Of a DNA stretch of 8,612 bases, positions 7,062-8,612 are shown piece by piece; position 1 is the stretch's first letter, and each line of letters opens with the position of its first letter. The translations under genes and the position numbers were made by a program. Source of the stretch: DASQDT01 sp036380435. Lineage in GTDB: Bacteria; Acidobacteriota; Blastocatellia; Pyrinomonadales; Pyrinomonadaceae. Location of the stretch: positions 1 to 8,612 of the forward strand of contig DASVES010000494.1 in NCBI GenBank assembly GCA_036380435.1. The letters are read 5' to 3'. Under the pieces are notes generated by a model. That model did not search any database. It was not told the DNA's origin and saw only the letters and a program-made list of their open reading frames with translations.

Positions 7062-7087
7062 AGGGCGAGCAACCAGGGCGAGCAACC
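7062..7087. repeat. Perfect 13-bp tandem duplication in the hydrolase leader
   Basis: AGGGCGAGCAACC occurs at 7062-7074 and immediately again at 7075-7087 with no mismatch. It lies in the non-coding leader between the candidate promoter and the hydrolase ribosome-binding site. It may be a recent slippage duplication or a pair of binding sites. A 13-bp unit would break a reading frame, which agrees with this stretch not being translated. Confidence 0.85.
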
Positions 7088-7121
7088 CGCGGCGGTAATC
7101 CGGTTTTAAGAATGCTGCCGT

Positions 7122-7151
7122 AAGGTATGGCAGGGGCCGCGGCGGTGTCAA
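7122..7151 (-). promoter_or_regulatory. Candidate sigma-70-type promoter for the hydrolase
   Basis: The minus strand has a perfect TTGACA (complement of 7146-7151), an 18-bp spacer, then TACCTT (complement of 7122-7127), which matches only 3 of 6 bases of a -10 box. The TGA inside TTGACA is the stop codon of the acetyltransferase gene. Transcription would begin near 7115 and give a leader of about 108 nt. The strong -35 and position support it; the weak -10 keeps confidence low. Confidence 0.35.
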
Positions 7152-7651
7152 GATTTTTCGGCCGCGTCGCGTTCGAGCGGCGCCTCGTACATTTTGTAGT
7201 GGGTCTCGCTCATCCCGAGCCGCTCGTAGGTGTGTTGAGCGGCCACGTTCTCGCGTTCGACGTAGAGCCGGAAGCCGCGCACACGCGGGTCGGCGGCGGC
7301 GAGTCGTTTGACGAACTCGTAGAGCACCGTGTAGACGCCGCGGCGGCGATGCTCGGCGCGCACGTAGACGCTCTGCACCCACCAGAAGAGACCGTCGCGC
7401 CAGTCGCTCCACTCGTAAGTAATCATCAACGAGCCGGCGCATTCGACCGCGCCGTCGCCGGGGCCGCGCGCTTCCGCCATCACATAGAAGCCGAACTGTG
7501 GGTTGTCGTAGAGAGCACGGACGCCTGATGCGAGCGTCGCTGGCGAGAGTTCCAGCGACTCGGTCTCGCGGGCCATCGCGAGGTTGAACTCGACGATGAG
7601 GGCCGCGTCGTCGCGTGTCGCGAGCCGCGCCGTGTATTCAGTGTCTTGCAT
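7148..7651 (-). CDS. GNAT-family N-acetyltransferase
   Basis: Cytosolic acetyl-CoA-dependent acetyltransferase of 167 aa with a single GNAT domain. The acceptor is not predictable. The N-terminal half has the usual alpha/beta start (YTARLATRDDAALIVEFNLAMARET) and a strand around FGFYVMAEA, followed by AGSLMITYEW at 72-81. The acetyl-CoA pyrophosphate-binding motif is VQSVYVRAEHRRRGVYTVLY at 92-111; the R-x-x-G part is Arg102-Gly105, with Tyr107 at the position often held by Gly or Ala. Motif B is YVERENVAAQHTYERLGM (130-147), ending in the strand YKMYE. It starts 12 nt after the topoisomerase stop, with GAGGA overlapping that stop, so the two genes are probably co-transcribed and translationally coupled. 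Its TGA stop lies within the -35-like box proposed for the hydrolase. Confidence 0.9.
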   Translation of the reverse strand: MQDTEYTARLATRDDAALIVEFNLAMARETESLELSPATLASGVRALYDNPQFGFYVMAEARGPGDGAVECAGSLMITYEWSDWRDGLFWWVQSVYVRAEHRRRGVYTVLYEFVKRLAAADPRVRGFRLYVERENVAAQHTYERLGMSETHYKMYEAPLERDAAEKS

Positions 7652-7660
7652 TCGTCGTCG

Positions 7661-7665
7661 TCCTC
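7661..7665 (-). promoter_or_regulatory. Shine-Dalgarno of the acetyltransferase overlapping the topoisomerase stop
   Basis: The minus strand reads TGAGGA: the topoisomerase TGA at 7664-7666 shares bases with GAGGA, 9 nt before the acetyltransferase ATG. The arrangement suggests that ribosomes finishing the topoisomerase can re-initiate on the acetyltransferase. Confidence 0.7.
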
Positions 7666-8612
7666 ACCCGCGCTCGTTGATCCAGACGGGTTTCGAGTTG
7701 CAGCCGGTGCCGTCGCTGCGCCAGCGCGGGCACGACCAGAAGTGACTGCCGGCGCTCGTCGGGCCGCGTTTGACCGTGGGCGTCCCGCACAGCGCGCATT
7801 CCGGTCCCGTCTCGGGCGCGGGCCGCGGCTCCTGAAGCGCGCCGCCCTCGTCGAACCAGCGCACGGCCTGACACGCCGGGTAGCGCGAGCACGCGAGCGA
7901 CGCGTTGCGGCCCTTCTCGCGCGGCAGCCTCAGACGCACCGCTCCACCGCACGCCGCGCACTTCGTCTCGAAGAGCGCCTTGCGTTGCTTCGCGTTCTTC
8001 GGCGTGTCGCTCAGGAAGCCGCAAGCCTCTTTGCCAAGTGAGCAGGCGAGGAACTTCCCGGCCGTGCTCGTGCGTTCGACGAGGAAGCCGGCGCGTTCTT
8101 CCGCCTTGCACTTCGGGCAATCGTGCGCGCCTTCGGGCCGCGGCGCGGCGCTGCGCGCGGAGGCGGGCGCGCCCTCGACCTGCGAGCCGGCGATCTGCGC
8201 GACCAGCTCCACGACTATCCCCTTGACCTCGCCCATGAAGGTGTCGAAAGCGTACTCGCCGCGCGTCATACGCGAAAGCTTCTGCTCCCACATCCCCGTC
8301 AACTCGGCCGACTTGAGCAGAGGGTACGGGAGCATACGGATGAGCGCCGCGCCCTTCTCCGTGGCGACGAGCGACTTCTTCTCGCGCCTGACGTATTCGC
8401 GCTTGAGAAGCGTCTCGATGATGTTGGCGCGCGTGGCCGGCGTGCCCAGGCCCGCCTCCTTCATCGCGAGACGCAGCTCCTCGTCCTCGACCTTCCGCCC
8501 GGCGGTCTCCATCGCGCCGAGGAGCGCCGACTCCGAGTAGCGCGGCGGCGCCTTCGTCTGCTTGGCGAGCGCCTCGGCGTGCGTCACCTCGGCCGAGTCC
8601 TTCGCCTTGAGC
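7664..8612 (-). CDS. topB: DNA topoisomerase III-like type IA topoisomerase, C-terminal part (5' end outside the window)
   Basis: Type IA topoisomerases relax or decatenate DNA by passing a strand through a transient single-strand break. About 315 C-terminal residues are visible, and the frame runs off the edge at 8612; the GTG at 8587 is an internal Val codon, not a start. Counting from that codon: APPRYSESALLGAME (13-26), GLGTPATRANIIETL (46-60) and ELTGMWEQKL (95-104) are hallmarks of the TopB branch; TopA proteins usually have a GxGRPSTYA-type sequence at the second motif. After about residue 135 a tail carries three four-cysteine zinc ribbons: Cys157/160/182/189, Cys210/213/233/239 and Cys264/267/286/296. 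The catalytic tyrosine and TOPRIM domain would lie upstream, beyond the window. The next gene, an acetyltransferase, starts 12 nt after the TGA stop. Assignment to the type IA family is firm; TopB over TopA is likely. Confidence 0.92.
   Translation of the reverse strand, partial: LKAKDSAEVTHAEALAKQTKAPPRYSESALLGAMETAGRKVEDEELRLAMKEAGLGTPATRANIIETLLKREYVRREKKSLVATEKGAALIRMLPYPLLKSAELTGMWEQKLSRMTRGEYAFDTFMGEVKGIVVELVAQIAGSQVEGAPASARSAAPRPEGAHDCPKCKAEERAGFLVERTSTAGKFLACSLGKEACGFLSDTPKNAKQRKALFETKCAACGGAVRLRLPREKGRNASLACSRYPACQAVRWFDEGGALQEPRPAPETGPECALCGTPTVKRGPTSAGSHFWSCPRWRSDGTGCNSKPVWINERG

Noticed and set aside
7008..7442. N-terminal extension of the hydrolase by 145 residues, from an in-frame start at 7442
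   Set aside because: It would overlap most of the acetyltransferase gene, its sequence is Arg-rich without a domain, and it would bury the signal peptide that follows GGAGGAA at 7016-7022.
8585..8587. GTG as the start of the topoisomerase-like gene
   Set aside because: The frame continues open to the window edge with plausible TopB-like sequence, and the catalytic domains are missing, so this is an internal Val codon of a truncated gene.

Overview
The window reads as chromosomal DNA of a GC-rich Gram-negative bacterium. The best guess is an Acidobacteriota member. The main clue is the 1279-residue Oar-type TonB-dependent receptor with an N-terminal carboxypeptidase-regulatory-like domain, a family strongly expanded in that phylum. 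Signal peptides and an outer-membrane beta-barrel ending in Phe establish a Gram-negative envelope. The phylum assignment is inference, since no rRNA or marker gene is present.

All five protein genes lie on the minus strand, so transcription runs from high to low coordinates. From right to left: (1) 8612-7664, the C-terminal part of a DNA topoisomerase III-like type IA topoisomerase with three four-cysteine zinc ribbons, cut by the window edge; (2) 7651-7148, a GNAT N-acetyltransferase starting 12 nt after the topoisomerase stop, with its Shine-Dalgarno overlapping that stop; (3) 7007-5694, an exported alpha/beta-hydrolase with its own leader, a possible promoter whose -35 box contains the acetyltransferase stop, and a 14-bp hairpin behind it; (4) 5598-4573, a short homoserine dehydrogenase without an ACT domain; (5) 3910-71, the TonB-dependent receptor, followed by a 13-bp GC-rich hairpin.

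The only large non-coding stretch is 3911-4572. It holds a 79-bp imperfect palindrome built from ACGGAT units at 9-10 bp spacing (4470-4548), AT-rich patches that could carry the receptor promoter, and a smaller inverted repeat. The palindrome is the most unusual non-coding structure here and looks like an interspersed intergenic repeat.

Functionally the genes are a mixed housekeeping and envelope set: DNA topology, small-molecule acetylation, an exported esterase-like enzyme, aspartate-family amino acid synthesis and outer-membrane uptake or adhesion. I see no operon-level link between them beyond the topoisomerase-acetyltransferase pair. I did not find a convincing new multi-gene system, CRISPR array, phage, insertion sequence, tRNA or rRNA. 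The points worth following are the palindromic repeat, the uncharacterised hydrolase, the atypical substrate loop of the homoserine dehydrogenase, and the paired cysteines of the receptor.
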